Positions 27,640-36,533 of a stretch of 64,000 bases of DNA are shown in pieces (the first letter of the stretch is position 1; every line of letters starts with the position of its first letter). This stretch comes from Ramlibacter pallidus (GTDB lineage Bacteria > Pseudomonadota > Gammaproteobacteria > Burkholderiales > Burkholderiaceae_C). Below the pieces are notes generated by a model, which did no database searches, had not been told where the DNA came from, and was given only the letters and a program-made list of their open reading frames with translations. The DNA lies in contig NZ_JADDIV010000006.1 in assembly GCF_015070875.1 (NCBI RefSeq), positions 248,001 to 312,000 on the forward strand, in the 5' to 3' direction. Position numbers and translations under genes: made by a program.

Positions 27640-28437
27640 GTGAAACTCAACATCGTCCCGGCCCGAACCGGCATCCAGTGGGTCAAGCTGGGCGTACGTA
27701 CCTTCCTGAAGCAGCCCCTCGCGCTGACTGGATTGTTCTTCATGTACATGGCGGTGGTCCTGGTGATTTCGCAGTTGCCCGTGGTCGGCATCGTGGTCGG
27801 CGCCATGCTGGTGCCCGCGGCGACGCTGGGCCTGATGGCGGCGACGGCCGAGGCTTCGGCCGGCCGCTTCCCCATGCCGACGGTGCTGGTGAGCGCCTTC
27901 CGCGCCGGCAAGCAGCGCGCGCGCGCGATGCTGGTGCTCGGCGTGCTCTATACCGTCGGGTCGCTGCTCGCCACCCTGCTGGGCGGGCTGCTGGTGGGCA
28001 CCCCCACGGCCCCCGTCGCCACCCCCGGCGACCTCGACGCCCCGCAGGTGGATGCGCGCACCATGCTCGTCCTGCTGCTGCACACCCCGCTGGTCGTCCT
28101 GTTCTGGCATGCGCCCGCGCTCGTGCACTGGCACGGCATCTCGCCGGTGAAGAGCCTCTTCTTCAGCGCCGTCGCGTGCCTGCGCAACTTCGGCGCCCTC
28201 TTCATGTACGGCATCACCTGGATGGCGGTGTTCCTGGTGGTCGGCTTCGTCGTGAGCACGGTGGGGATGATGCTGGGCGGCGTGGCCGTCGCCCGCAGCA
28301 TCATGATGCCGACCGTGCTGCTGCTGGTGGCGATGTTCTCCACCTCGCTCTATTTCACGTTCCGCGACAGCTTCCAGGCCGACGACGTGCCGGGGCCGGA
28401 CGCGGCTGGCCCACCCGGAGGAGGAGAAACGACATGA
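27640..28437 (+). CDS. BPSS1780-family integral membrane protein
   Basis: 265 residues starting at a GTG, MKLNIVPARTGIQWVKLGVR, the usual N-terminus of the family. There are about six membrane helices, including ALTGLFFMYMAVVLVISQLP and the C-terminal MMPTVLLLVAMFSTSLYFTF. Function is unknown. The ATGA overlap with the next gene at 28434-28437 indicates translational coupling to the FecR-domain protein. Confidence 0.85.
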   Translation: MKLNIVPARTGIQWVKLGVRTFLKQPLALTGLFFMYMAVVLVISQLPVVGIVVGAMLVPAATLGLMAATAEASAGRFPMPTVLVSAFRAGKQRARAMLVLGVLYTVGSLLATLLGGLLVGTPTAPVATPGDLDAPQVDARTMLVLLLHTPLVVLFWHAPALVHWHGISPVKSLFFSAVACLRNFGALFMYGITWMAVFLVVGFVVSTVGMMLGGVAVARSIMMPTVLLLVAMFSTSLYFTFRDSFQADDVPGPDAAGPPGGGETT

Positions 28438-29174
28438 ACCGACACACCCTGCAGGGACGCAAGGAGGACGAAGTCCTCTGGACCCGGCGCCGCAGCTTCC
28501 TGCAGGCCGCCGCCGCGTGGTCCGCGCTGGGCGGCTGGAGCGCCGCGCACGCGCAGCAGCGCAGCAACATCGTGGAGCTGCGCGGCGACGCGCTGCTCAA
28601 TGGGACGCCCCTGCGGGCGCAGCAGGTGGTGCAGACCGGCGACCGCATCGAGACCGGCCCCGGCTCCTACCTCGTCTTCTCGATCGGCAATTCCGCCTTC
28701 CACGTGCGGCAGAACTCGCGCATCACGGTGGAACGCGGCGACACGCTGAACGCGGTGAGCGTCCTGCGGATGCTGACCGGCGCGGTGGTCAGCGTCTGGG
28801 GCCGCGGCAACAGCCGGCAGGTGGTCACGCCGACGCTGACGGCGGGCATCCGCGGCACCGGCCTCTACACCGAGGTGCGGCCCGAGGAGTCCTTCCGCAG
28901 CTACTTCTGCAACTGCTACGGCACCATCGAGCTCACGGCGGGCAGCGACCGCACGACCTCGCGCGCGGTGTACCACCAGTCGTTCTGGGCCGAGGCGCGG
29001 CCGCGCGACGGCCGGCTGCTGACGCCCGCCGGCGCCATCAACCACACCGACGAGGAAGTCGAGATGCTCGCCGCACTGGTGGGGCAGCAGACCGCATGGC
29101 AGGCCATGGGCCAGAAGGGGCCGAAGGACGGCGCCGGATACATGGAGCAGCGCCCGCACCCGCTGGCGCGCTGA
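28434..29174 (+). CDS. FecR-domain protein with export signal
   Basis: 246 residues. The N-terminus has TRRRSFLQAAAAWSALGGWS, a twin-Arg-like export signal ending AHAQ. A FecR-type beta domain follows: VVQTGDRIETGPGSYLVFSI, SRITVE, LRMLTGAVVSVWGRG and TLTAGIRGTGLYTEV. There is no cytoplasmic anti-sigma domain and no sigma factor nearby, so it is not a classical FecR regulator. It more likely has a structural or envelope role. It has a GGAGGAGGAG ribosome binding site and overlaps the preceding membrane-protein gene by 4 bp. Confidence 0.85.
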   Translation: MNRHTLQGRKEDEVLWTRRRSFLQAAAAWSALGGWSAAHAQQRSNIVELRGDALLNGTPLRAQQVVQTGDRIETGPGSYLVFSIGNSAFHVRQNSRITVERGDTLNAVSVLRMLTGAVVSVWGRGNSRQVVTPTLTAGIRGTGLYTEVRPEESFRSYFCNCYGTIELTAGSDRTTSRAVYHQSFWAEARPRDGRLLTPAGAINHTDEEVEMLAALVGQQTAWQAMGQKGPKDGAGYMEQRPHPLAR

Positions 29175-29239
29175 CGGCCCGGCTGGCGGCGGGTGCACGG
29201 CATCGTTACACTGGCGCCCAGCACGCCTGGGAGGGGCCG

Positions 29240-29692
29240 ATGAACATGCCGAGGGACCGCAAGGACTTTCCCGACACCGAGCCGGCCTCGCTGCCGATCG
29301 CGCCGGGAGAAGAGCACCTGTTCGCCGAGACCGAGCCGCAGCCGCTCATGGAAGTGGCGGCCGCGCCGCGCCGGCAGCTCGACCTGGACAGCCTGGAGCT
29401 CGCGCCGCTGGAGATCACCCTGTACGACGCGATGGTGGAGATCCGCAAGGAGCACCGCGTCTGCCCCCAGCCGACCCGGTGGCTGGAGTTCTATCGCGTG
29501 CTGGAGCACTCCGGTGGCACCGAACCGCTGCCGGCGCCACCCCTCGTGGGTTCCTCCGGGGCGTCGGCCTCCTTGTCGGCCAAGCGCGCTTGCTTCAGCG
29601 AGCAGGTCGAATGGGCAGCGCGCAACGGCTGCCTGGGTCCGGCCTTCGGCGTCCTGCAGTCGCTCGCCCCGTCGGAGTGGCAGTACGCCTGA
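29240..29692 (+). CDS. hypothetical protein
   Basis: 150 residues. The N-terminal half is acidic and Pro-rich (FPDTEPASLPIAPGEEHLFA). The C-terminal half is more ordered: LDSLELAPLEITLYDAMVEI, HRVCPQPTRWLEFYRVLEH, then CFSEQVEWAARNGCLGPAFG. GGAGGGG precedes the ATG. No known domain was recognised. Related short proteins with the WxxFYRxLE-like block seem common in Comamonadaceae, which I infer from memory only. Confidence 0.65.
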   Translation: MNMPRDRKDFPDTEPASLPIAPGEEHLFAETEPQPLMEVAAAPRRQLDLDSLELAPLEITLYDAMVEIRKEHRVCPQPTRWLEFYRVLEHSGGTEPLPAPPLVGSSGASASLSAKRACFSEQVEWAARNGCLGPAFGVLQSLAPSEWQYA

Positions 29693-29707
29693 CGCGCCGG
29701 CGCCGGC

Positions 29708-30091
29708 TCACGCCGGCTGGTACAGCTGGATCAGGTTGCCGCAGGTGTCCGCGAACACCGCGATGCGCACCGGCCCCATGTCCGTCGGATCGGTGGTGAA
29801 CCGCACGCCATGCGTGCGCAACCGGCGGTAGTCCGCGTCCAGGTCGTCGCTCTGGAATGCAGTGGCCGGGATGCCCTGGGCCAGCAGCGCCTGCTGGTAG
29901 GTCCGCGCCGCCGGGTTCTCGTTCGGTTCCAGCGACAGCTCCGTGTCGCCGCCTTCAGGCGAGCGGACGGTGAGCCAGCGGAACGCCCCGGCCGGGATCT
30001 CCCGGCTTTTCACGAAGCCGAGCACGCCGGTGTAGAAGGCGAGGGCCTTGTCCTGGTCGTCGACGAAGATGCTGGTGAGGTTGATGCGCAT
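29708..30091 (-). CDS. VOC (glyoxalase/bleomycin-resistance) family protein
   Basis: 127 residues of a paired beta-alpha-beta-beta-beta fold: INLTSIFVDDQDKALAFYTG, LGFVKSREIPAG and a C-terminal FADTCGNLIQLYQPA with the usual Glu replaced by Gln. Start MRINL at 30091. It lies 37 bp downstream of an AraC-type regulator gene on the same strand, so it may be its target. The substrate is unknown. Confidence 0.85.
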   Translation of the reverse strand: MRINLTSIFVDDQDKALAFYTGVLGFVKSREIPAGAFRWLTVRSPEGGDTELSLEPNENPAARTYQQALLAQGIPATAFQSDDLDADYRRLRTHGVRFTTDPTDMGPVRIAVFADTCGNLIQLYQPA

Positions 30092-30128
30092 GGTGGCGGA
30101 GGTGGGTGGTGGAACCGCCATCCTGCGC

Positions 30129-30551
30129 TCATTCGCGCGCCGGGACTTCGCCGGAATTTCGCTGCGCCAGGCAAGCGGCGTTCAGGACCGCGATGCAGCC
30201 GGCGGGCACCCCGGGCGGCGCGGCCTGCCGGCGCCACGTGCGCGGCGGCACGCCGAATCGCCGCGTGAACAGGCGCGAGAAGCTCCCCAGGTTGGCGAAG
30301 CCCAGCGCCAGCGCGACCTGGCTGACCGGTTCGTCGCTGCGCCGCAGCAGGTCGCAGGCGCGCTCCAGCCGCGCGCGCGTGCGGCATTGCACCGGCGTTT
30401 CGCCGAACACCGCGCTGAACTGGGTGATGAAGTGGGGCGTCGCCAGCCCTGCATCGCGGGCCACCGAGGAGATGCGCGCCGGCGGCTCCAGTTCGGACTG
30501 CAGCCGCTCGCGCGCCCGGCACAGCCGCTGCAGGAGGTCCGCCGAAATCAT
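30129..30551 (-). CDS. AraC-type helix-turn-helix regulator (short)
   Basis: 140 residues, essentially only the DNA-binding domain: SSVARDAGLATPHFITQFSA (first HTH), then VSQVALALGFANLGSFSRLF (second HTH) and TRRFGVPPRTWRR. There is no separate sensor domain. It is transcribed from just past uvrD toward the VOC gene. Likely a small activator; the ligand is unknown. Confidence 0.82.
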   Translation of the reverse strand: MISADLLQRLCRARERLQSELEPPARISSVARDAGLATPHFITQFSAVFGETPVQCRTRARLERACDLLRRSDEPVSQVALALGFANLGSFSRLFTRRFGVPPRTWRRQAAPPGVPAGCIAVLNAACLAQRNSGEVPARE

Positions 30552-30565
30552 GTCCGGCGACCGCC

Positions 30566-32941
30566 TCAGGGCACCGGCGTCAGCTTCGCCACGGACAGCG
30601 CCAGCCACTTCTGGCCGTGCCGCGGGAAGTTGATCTGCGCGCGCGCGTCCATCCCCGAGCCTTCCAGCGTGAGCACCGTGCCTTCGCCGAACTTGGCGTG
30701 GAAGACCTGCATGCCGGGACGCAGGCCGTGGTCCGGCGTGGCCTTCTGCTGCGGCACCGGCGGACTCGCGAAAGTGTCGCCCTTCCCGTAGCCGCCGGAG
30801 TAGCCGGAGGGGCGGGAGCTCGGGTAGCCCATGCCGAAGCCGAACGCCGAGCCCCCGAAGTTCTGGTTCTTCGGGGTCAGCCACTTGAGCGCGGCCTCCG
30901 GCAATTCGTCGAAGAAGCGGCTCTTGACGTTGTAGCGGGTCTGGCCGTGCAGCAGCCGCGTCTGCGAGTAGCTGAGGTACAGGCGCTGGCGCGCGCGCGT
31001 GATTGCCACGTACATCAGGCGGCGCTCCTCCTCCAGGCCGTCGTAGTCGGCGAGCGAACGTTCGCTGGGGAACAGGCCTTCTTCCAGCCCCGTGACGAAG
31101 ACGCAGTCGAACTCCAGGCCCTTGGCCGCGTGCACGGTCATCAGCTGTACCGCGTCCTGCCCGGCCTGCGCCTGGTTGTCGCCGGATTCCAGTGCGGCGT
31201 GCGTGAGGAAGGCGGCCAGCGGCGACAGGGTCTCGCCGGTCTCCGCATCGGGCGGGACGTAGTCGGGGGAAGGCTCGTTGATCTCGGGCAGGCTCGGGTC
31301 CAGGCCCTGGCTGGCGGGGGACTGCCGCAGCGTCGTGCCGAGCTCGTCGACCGGCAGCGCCACGGCATCGCGGCCGAAGCCTTCCTGCGTGACGAAGCTT
31401 TCCGCCGCGTTGACCAGTTCCTCCAGGTTCTCGATGCGGTCGCCGCCGTCGCGTTCCGCCTTGTAGTGGTCGACGAGGCCGCTGCGCTGGAGCATCACCT
31501 CGATGATCTCGCGCAGCGTGAGGCCCTCGGTCTCGGCGCGCATCGCGTCGATCTTCTGCACGAAGGCGGCGAGGTTGGCGCCCGCCTTGCCGGTGGTGGC
31601 GTGCACCGCGTCGTGCAGCGAGCAGCTGGCGGCCCGGGCGGCGTCCTGCAGTTGCTCCACGCTGCGGGCGCCGATGCCGCGCGCCGGGAAGTTCACCACG
31701 CGCAGGAAGCTGGTGTCGTCGTGCGGGTTCTCCAGCAGGCGCAGGTACGACAACGCGTGCTTGATCTCGGCCCGCTCGAAGAAGCGCAGGCCGCCGTACA
31801 CGCGGTAAGGCACCGCGGCGTTGAACAGCGAGGTCTCGATCACCCGGCTCTGCGCGTTGCTGCGATAGAGCACGGCCACCTCGTGGCGCGGCGTGCCGTC
31901 GCGCACCAGCTGGCGGATCTCCTCCACCATCCACTGCGCCTCGGCCATGTCGGTGGGGGCCTCGTACACCCGCACCGGCTCGCCGGGGCCCTGGTCGGTG
32001 CGCAGGTTCTTGCCCAGGCGGGTCTTGTTGTGCGCGATCAGCGCGTTGGCGGAATCCAGGATGTTGCTGAAGCTGCGGTAGTTCTGCTCCAGCTTGATCT
32101 GGTGGCGCACGTCGAACTCGCGCACGAAGTCGGCCATGTTGCCCACGCGCGCGCCGCGAAAGGCGTAGATGCTCTGGTCGTCGTCGCCCACGGCGAACAC
32201 CGAGTTGCCGGAGCCGGCGAACATCTTGATCCAGGCGTACTGCAGCTTGTTGGTGTCCTGGAACTCGTCGATCAGGATGTGGTGGAAGCGCCGGCGGTAG
32301 TGCTCGCGGATCGGGTCGATGTCGCGCAGCACCTCGTAGCTGCGCAGCATCAGCTCGGCGAAGTCGACCACGCCTTCGCGCTGGCACTGCTCCTCGTACA
32401 GCTGGTAGATCTCCGCCTTGCGGCGGTCTTCCTCAGTGCGCGTCTCCATCATGTTCGGGCGCAGTCCTTCCTCCTTGGCGCCCGCGATGTACCACTGCGT
32501 TTCCTTGGCGGGGAAGCGCTCCTCGTCCACGTTGTGCTGCTTCATCAGCCGCTTGATGGCCGAGAGCTGGTCCTGCGTGTCCAGGATCTGGAAGGACTGG
32601 GGCAGCGCCGCCAGCTTGTAGTGCGCGCGCAGGAAGCGGTTGCACAGGCCATGGAAGGTGCCGATCCACATCCCGCGTACGTTCACCGGCAGCATCGCCT
32701 GCAGCCGCGTCATCATCTCCTTGGCGGCCTTGTTGGTGAAGGTGACGGCCAGCACGTTGCCGGGGCCGATCTGCCCCGTGGCCAGCAGCCAGGCGATGCG
32801 CGTCGTGAGCACGCGGGTCTTGCCCGATCCGGCTCCGGCCAGGATGAGGGCGTGTTCGTTGGGCAGGGTGACGGCGGCACGCTGCTCCGGGTTGAGGTGC
32901 TGCAGCAGCGGCGAGTCGGCGGCGACTTCTGGAGGAAACAT
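30566..32941 (-). CDS. uvrD: DNA helicase II (UvrD)
   Basis: 791-residue SF1 helicase for nucleotide-excision and mismatch repair. Motifs: ILAGAGSGKTRVL (Walker A), LIDEFQDTNKLQ (II), AVGDDDQSIYAFRGA (III), LEQNYRS (IV), MTVHAAKGLEFDCVFVTG (V) and RRLMYVAITRARQRLYL (VI). The tail has a Gly/Ser-rich linker then GMQVFHAKFGEGTVLTLEG, a Tudor-like domain that in UvrD/PcrA binds RNA polymerase. Length is as expected. GGAGG precedes the ATG at 32941. Confidence 0.95.
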   Translation of the reverse strand: MFPPEVAADSPLLQHLNPEQRAAVTLPNEHALILAGAGSGKTRVLTTRIAWLLATGQIGPGNVLAVTFTNKAAKEMMTRLQAMLPVNVRGMWIGTFHGLCNRFLRAHYKLAALPQSFQILDTQDQLSAIKRLMKQHNVDEERFPAKETQWYIAGAKEEGLRPNMMETRTEEDRRKAEIYQLYEEQCQREGVVDFAELMLRSYEVLRDIDPIREHYRRRFHHILIDEFQDTNKLQYAWIKMFAGSGNSVFAVGDDDQSIYAFRGARVGNMADFVREFDVRHQIKLEQNYRSFSNILDSANALIAHNKTRLGKNLRTDQGPGEPVRVYEAPTDMAEAQWMVEEIRQLVRDGTPRHEVAVLYRSNAQSRVIETSLFNAAVPYRVYGGLRFFERAEIKHALSYLRLLENPHDDTSFLRVVNFPARGIGARSVEQLQDAARAASCSLHDAVHATTGKAGANLAAFVQKIDAMRAETEGLTLREIIEVMLQRSGLVDHYKAERDGGDRIENLEELVNAAESFVTQEGFGRDAVALPVDELGTTLRQSPASQGLDPSLPEINEPSPDYVPPDAETGETLSPLAAFLTHAALESGDNQAQAGQDAVQLMTVHAAKGLEFDCVFVTGLEEGLFPSERSLADYDGLEEERRLMYVAITRARQRLYLSYSQTRLLHGQTRYNVKSRFFDELPEAALKWLTPKNQNFGGSAFGFGMGYPSSRPSGYSGGYGKGDTFASPPVPQQKATPDHGLRPGMQVFHAKFGEGTVLTLEGSGMDARAQINFPRHGQKWLALSVAKLTPVP

Positions 32942-32986
32942 GGGCCATTGTAAAAAGGCCACCGCCCGCGTGCCGGCGGGGCCAGA

Positions 32987-33667
32987 ATGCCAGGCGTCGT
33001 GCCGTCCCGCTTGCCCTTCCTCCTCGCCGCCCTGCTCTCCTTCCTGCCCGCCGCGGGCCGTGCGCTGTGCACCAGCGACGGCGCAGCCCAGCCGGGGGTG
33101 CTGCTGGAGCGCTTCATCAACGCGGACTGCGCGGACTGCTGGCGCGACCCGCTCACGCCGCAGGCAGCCACCGGCACGCTGGCGATCGACTGGGTCGTGC
33201 CGGGACGCAAGGGCCAGGACGCACCGTTGTCCGCCGTCGCCGCCGTCGAAGCGGTGGAGCGCCTGTCGACGCTGGGCCGCGCCGTGCCGGACGGCAGCGC
33301 CGCCGTGAGCGGCCGGCGGGAAGGCTTCGGCCTGCCGCTGCGCCTGGCACAAGGCGCCGCCTTCAACGACTACGTCGGTGCTTCCATCGAACTCAAGGCA
33401 CCGGGGACGACCCCCTGGCAGGCCTGGCTGCTGCTGGTGGAGCACCTGCCGGCCGGCACCGAAGGCAGCCCGGTCGCCCGCAACCTGGTGCGCAACGTGT
33501 TCCGGCCCGACTGGGACAAGCCGGCCGGGCGCGCTCCGAAACGCCTGGCGGAGACGCGCGCGATGCAGATCCACGACGGCGCCAGGGCCGAACGGCTGAG
33601 GCTGGTCGCGGTGCTGCAGGATGCACGCGGGCGTATCAGGGCTATCAGCCGCACCGAATGTCCCTGA
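32987..33667 (+). CDS. secreted hypothetical protein with a CxxC motif
   Basis: 226 residues. The signal peptide runs through SRLPFLLAALLSFLPAAGRA. The mature part begins LCTSDGAAQPGVLLERFINA, then DCADCWRDP with a CxxC, suggestive of a thioredoxin-like or disulfide-bearing N-terminus. The C-terminal half has AWLLLVEHLP and LRLVAVLQDARGRIRAI. Function is unknown. It is divergent from uvrD and upstream of guaC. Confidence 0.7.
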   Translation: MPGVVPSRLPFLLAALLSFLPAAGRALCTSDGAAQPGVLLERFINADCADCWRDPLTPQAATGTLAIDWVVPGRKGQDAPLSAVAAVEAVERLSTLGRAVPDGSAAVSGRREGFGLPLRLAQGAAFNDYVGASIELKAPGTTPWQAWLLLVEHLPAGTEGSPVARNLVRNVFRPDWDKPAGRAPKRLAETRAMQIHDGARAERLRLVAVLQDARGRIRAISRTECP

Positions 33668-33681
33668 AAGGCGCTCCGCCG

Positions 33682-33687
33682 TAGAAT
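33682..33687 (+). promoter_or_regulatory. possible -10 element TAGAAT for guaC
   Basis: TAGAAT lies 104 bases before the guaC ATG and would start transcription just before the hairpin at 33693-33719. The same hexamer is found before tRNA-Ala. The -35 is not clear. Confidence 0.35.
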
Positions 33688-33692
33688 CAGTC

Positions 33693-33726
33693 ACCGGGCC
33701 CAAGCATTTGTGGCCCGGTTTCTTTT
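33693..33726 (+). terminator. hairpin plus T-tract in the guaC 5' region
   Basis: Stem ACCGGGCC / GGCCCGGT (8 bp, 11-base loop) followed by TTCTTTT. It could terminate the preceding secreted-protein gene. Because a TAGAAT element sits just upstream, it could also be a leader structure (attenuator) of guaC. Confidence 0.6.
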
Positions 33727-33790
33727 GGCGAAGCCGGGTCCCGATCCAAGCGCTCACCTGTTTCAACGACAGTCTCCCGGAGCGACGGAA

Positions 33791-34768
33791 ATGGAAATCT
33801 TCGACTACGACAAAGTCCTGCTGCTGCCGCGCAAGTGCCGCGTGGAAAGCCGCTCGGAATGCGACCCCTCCCTGGAATTCGGCGGCCGCCGGTTCAAGCT
33901 GCCGGTGGTCCCCGCCAACATGAAGACGGTGGTGGACGACCGCATCTGCCTGTGGCTGGCGCAGAACGGCTACTTCTACGTGATGCACCGCTTCGACCTG
34001 GACAACGTGAAGTTCGTCCGGAAGATGAAGGAAGCCGGTGCCTTCGCTTCGATCTCGGTCGGCGTGAAGCAGGCCGACTACGAGACGGTCGACCGGCTCG
34101 CCGCCGAAGGCCTGGTGCCGGAATACGTGACCATCGACATCGCGCATGGCCACGCCGACACGGTGAAGAACATGATCGCGCACCTGAAGGCGAAGCTGCC
34201 CTCCGCCTTCGTGATCGCCGGCAACGTCGGCACGCCGGAAGCCATCATCGACCTGGAGAACTGGGGCGCCGACGCGACCAAGGTCGGCATCGGGCCGGGC
34301 AAGGTCTGCATCACCCGGATGAAGACCGGCTTCGGCACCGGCGGCTGGCAGCTGTCGGCGCTGAAGTGGTGCGCCCGCGTGGCCACCAAGCCGATCATCG
34401 CCGACGGCGGCATCCGCGAGCATGGCGACATCGCCAAGAGCATCCGCTTCGGCGCGACCCTGGTGATGGTGGGTTCCATGCTGGCCGGCCACGAGGAGTC
34501 GCCGGGCGCCACGGTGGAAGTGGACGGTCGCCTGTACAAGGAGTACTACGGCAGCGCGTCCGACTTCAACAAGGGCGAGTACAAGCACGTGGAAGGCAAG
34601 CGCATCCTCGAGCCGGTGAAGGGCAGGCTGCCGGACACCCTGCGCGAGATGCAGGAAGACCTGCAGAGCTCGATCAGCTACGCGGGCGGCACGAAGCTGG
34701 CCGACATCCGCAAGGTCAACTACGTGATCCTGGGCGGGGACAACGCGGGCGAGCACCTGCTGATGTGA
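33791..34768 (+). CDS. guaC: GMP reductase
   Basis: 325-residue TIM-barrel enzyme that converts GMP to IMP with NADPH. Visible features: [13 protein letters not shown] at the N-terminus, [42 protein letters not shown] with the catalytic Cys loop, [16 protein letters not shown] and KEYYGSAS. The size matches GuaC rather than IMP dehydrogenase, and there are no CBS domains. The ATG at 33791 agrees with the conserved N-terminus. A strong terminator follows. Confidence 0.95.
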   Translation: MEIFDYDKVLLLPRKCRVESRSECDPSLEFGGRRFKLPVVPANMKTVVDDRICLWLAQNGYFYVMHRFDLDNVKFVRKMKEAGAFASISVGVKQADYETVDRLAAEGLVPEYVTIDIAHGHADTVKNMIAHLKAKLPSAFVIAGNVGTPEAIIDLENWGADATKVGIGPGKVCITRMKTGFGTGGWQLSALKWCARVATKPIIADGGIREHGDIAKSIRFGATLVMVGSMLAGHEESPGATVEVDGRLYKEYYGSASDFNKGEYKHVEGKRILEPVKGRLPDTLREMQEDLQSSISYAGGTKLADIRKVNYVILGGDNAGEHLLM

Positions 34769-34772
34769 AACC

Positions 34773-34876
34773 CGTCATTCCCGCGCAGGCGGGAATCGAG
34801 GGCTCCAGCAAAAAGGGACGCGAACGCGTCCCTTTTTTGCTGGAAGCTCCGGGTCCCCGCCTCCGCAGGGACGACG
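34773..34876. repeat. short REP-like palindromic element around a terminator
   Basis: The left arm is nearly identical to the outer arm of the element at 22981 for about 25 bases. The right arm is its imperfect inverse (34853-34876). The middle, where the long repeat body sits at 22981, is here only the terminator hairpin. This looks like a minimal, body-less form of the same repeat family. Confidence 0.65.
34805..34843. terminator. strong bidirectional intrinsic terminator after guaC
   Basis: A nearly perfect stem of about 18 bp (CCAGCAAAAAGGGACGCG and its inverse) with a 2-base AA loop. T-tracts on both strands let it end guaC on one side and the alpha/beta hydrolase gene on the other. Confidence 0.85.
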
Positions 34877-34881
34877 GCGTT

Positions 34882-35733
34882 CTACGCTCGCAGCAGATCG
34901 ACCGCCAGCTGGTGCAGCCGGTGGCTCGGGTCCACCAGCGCGTCGAGGATGCTGAAGTGGTGCAGGCCCGGCAGCAGTTCGCACACGGGCACGCGCCGCG
35001 CGCCCCATGCTTCCTCGATCAGCCGGTTCTGCCGGTGGTACTCGGCGCTCTCGTCGCCGCCGGCCACCGAGTACAGGGTGCCGTGCCGCGGCGCGGGCAG
35101 CCGCGCCGGGCTGGCCCTGGCCACCTGCTGCGGCGTCAGCGACAGGTCGCGCTGCAGGAACGGCGTGCGCATGATGGGGTCGAGGTCGTGCAGGCCGGAG
35201 ACCGCCAGCGCATTGCGCACCGTGTCCTTCGGCAGGGCGGCGTCCAGCTGCGGCCACAGGCACGCGAGCATCATGGCCGCCAGGTGCCCACCGGCCGAGT
35301 GGCCCGCCACCACGATGCGGCGCCGGTCGCCGCCGAAACGGGCGGCGTTGTGCCAGGTCCAGGCGACCGAGCGGGCCACCTGCAGCACGATGTCCGGCAC
35401 CGTGACCGCGGGGCACAGGTCGTAGTTGGGCACCACCACGCAGGCGCCGTGCCGCGTGAAGGCCGGGCCGACGAAGGAGACATCCTTCTTGTCGAGCGCG
35501 CGCCAGTAGCCGCCGTGGATGAACAGCAGGATGGGCGCACCGCCATGGGGCGCCGGGAAGACGTCCAGCTTCTCGCCGGGTGCCGTGCCGTAGGGGATGT
35601 CCAGTTCGCAGGGCCCGGCCGCGCGCGCGGTCTCCGCCTCGCGGCTCCAGCGCCCGAGGTAGTCCTGATGGTCCGGCACCAGCTCCCGGTTGTTGTACAT
35701 CCGGTCGTGCCACCCTCCGTCGCGCAACTTCAT
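34882..35733 (-). CDS. alpha/beta hydrolase (kynurenine-formamidase-like)
   Basis: 283 residues. HGGYWRALDKKD is the HGG oxyanion-hole motif of the hormone-sensitive-lipase/arylformamidase group. VAGHSAGGHLAAMML is the nucleophile elbow, GGDESAEYHRQ contains the Asp region and LLPGLHHFSILD the catalytic His. Start MKLRDGG at 35733. The resemblance to formamidases is by motif, and the substrate is unproven. It is divergent from the GntR gene. Confidence 0.82.
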   Translation of the reverse strand: MKLRDGGWHDRMYNNRELVPDHQDYLGRWSREAETARAAGPCELDIPYGTAPGEKLDVFPAPHGGAPILLFIHGGYWRALDKKDVSFVGPAFTRHGACVVVPNYDLCPAVTVPDIVLQVARSVAWTWHNAARFGGDRRRIVVAGHSAGGHLAAMMLACLWPQLDAALPKDTVRNALAVSGLHDLDPIMRTPFLQRDLSLTPQQVARASPARLPAPRHGTLYSVAGGDESAEYHRQNRLIEEAWGARRVPVCELLPGLHHFSILDALVDPSHRLHQLAVDLLRA

Positions 35734-35817
35734 TTCCTCATCCTCGTAACCTTTGCAACATATTGACACAACATGTCAGACTCGTCTGTGAGGTTATTGG
35801 CGTTGCACGACTTGTAC

Positions 35818-35829
35818 TCTGTATACAGA
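35818..35829. promoter_or_regulatory. palindromic operator candidate upstream of gntR-type gene
   Basis: Perfect 12-bp palindrome TCTGTATACAGA ending 8 bases before the regulator ATG. Short palindromes centred on GTATAC-type cores are typical of FCD-class GntR sites. A looser CAGAC / GTCTG palindrome lies at 35777-35788. It probably allows autoregulation and control of the downstream operon. Confidence 0.55.
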
Positions 35830-35837
35830 ATACAGCC

Positions 35838-36533
35838 ATGCCTGCCCAATTGCTTCGGCTCGAAGCATCTCCCGACCTCGTGGAGCGCGTCTACCGGACG
35901 CTGGTGGATGCCATCAGCGACGGCTCTTTGGCACCGGGCCAGCGGATCACGCAGGAAGAGATCGCCCAGCAGCTCGCGGTGTCGCGACAGCCGGTGCTGC
36001 AGGCGCTGCGGCTCCTGAAGAAGGACGGGTTCGTGGAGGATGCCCCGGGCCGCGGCTTGCAGGTGTCGCCGCTCGATGCGGGTTGGATACGGAATGTTTA
36101 CCAGGTGCGCGGCGCGCTCGACGCACTGGCCGCGCGGCTGGCCGCGCAAAGGCGCTTCCGGATCGACCCCGAGGTGCTGGAACAAGGCCGCGCCGCCGCG
36201 CGTGGCGACGACGTCGCCGCGATGATCGATGCCGATCTGGCCTTCCACAACGCGCTCTACGCCGCGGCCGGCAACCCGCTGATCGGGCAGAGCGCGCAGC
36301 TGCACTGGCGGCACCTGCGCCGCGTGATGGGCGCCGTGCTGCAGCAGATGCGCCAGCGCGAAGCCGTCTGGGACGAACACCAGGCGATCGCCGATGCGAT
36401 CGCCGCCGGCGACGCCGCCACCGCGGCGCGCCTCATCGAGGACCACGGCCTGCGCGCCGGCGAGACGCTGGCGCAGCGCCTGGCCCAAGTGCTCGCGGCC
36501 ACCCCGCAACCCGATCCCAGGAGACAGACATGA
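35838..36533 (+). CDS. GntR-family regulator (FCD subfamily)
   Basis: 231 residues. The N-terminal winged HTH is at about 15-75 (LVDAISDGSLAPGQRITQEE, then IAQQLAVSRQPVLQALRLL). The C-terminal FCD all-helical ligand domain has the metal-ligand-like DADLAFHNALYAAAGN and a later DEHQAIADAIAAGDAATAAR. It binds a carboxylate-type effector by family analogy. It overlaps the next gene as ATGA (36530-36533), so it is part of the operon it probably controls. Confidence 0.88.
   Translation: MPAQLLRLEASPDLVERVYRTLVDAISDGSLAPGQRITQEEIAQQLAVSRQPVLQALRLLKKDGFVEDAPGRGLQVSPLDAGWIRNVYQVRGALDALAARLAAQRRFRIDPEVLEQGRAAARGDDVAAMIDADLAFHNALYAAAGNPLIGQSAQLHWRHLRRVMGAVLQQMRQREAVWDEHQAIADAIAAGDAATAARLIEDHGLRAGETLAQRLAQVLAATPQPDPRRQT

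Noticed and set aside
30566..32941. Considering the two UvrD-like helicases as a defence pair (with 13753-15825)
   Set aside because: They are 15 kb apart, in core-like contexts, and one is the housekeeping UvrD with its RNA-polymerase-binding tail. No nuclease partner is next to either.
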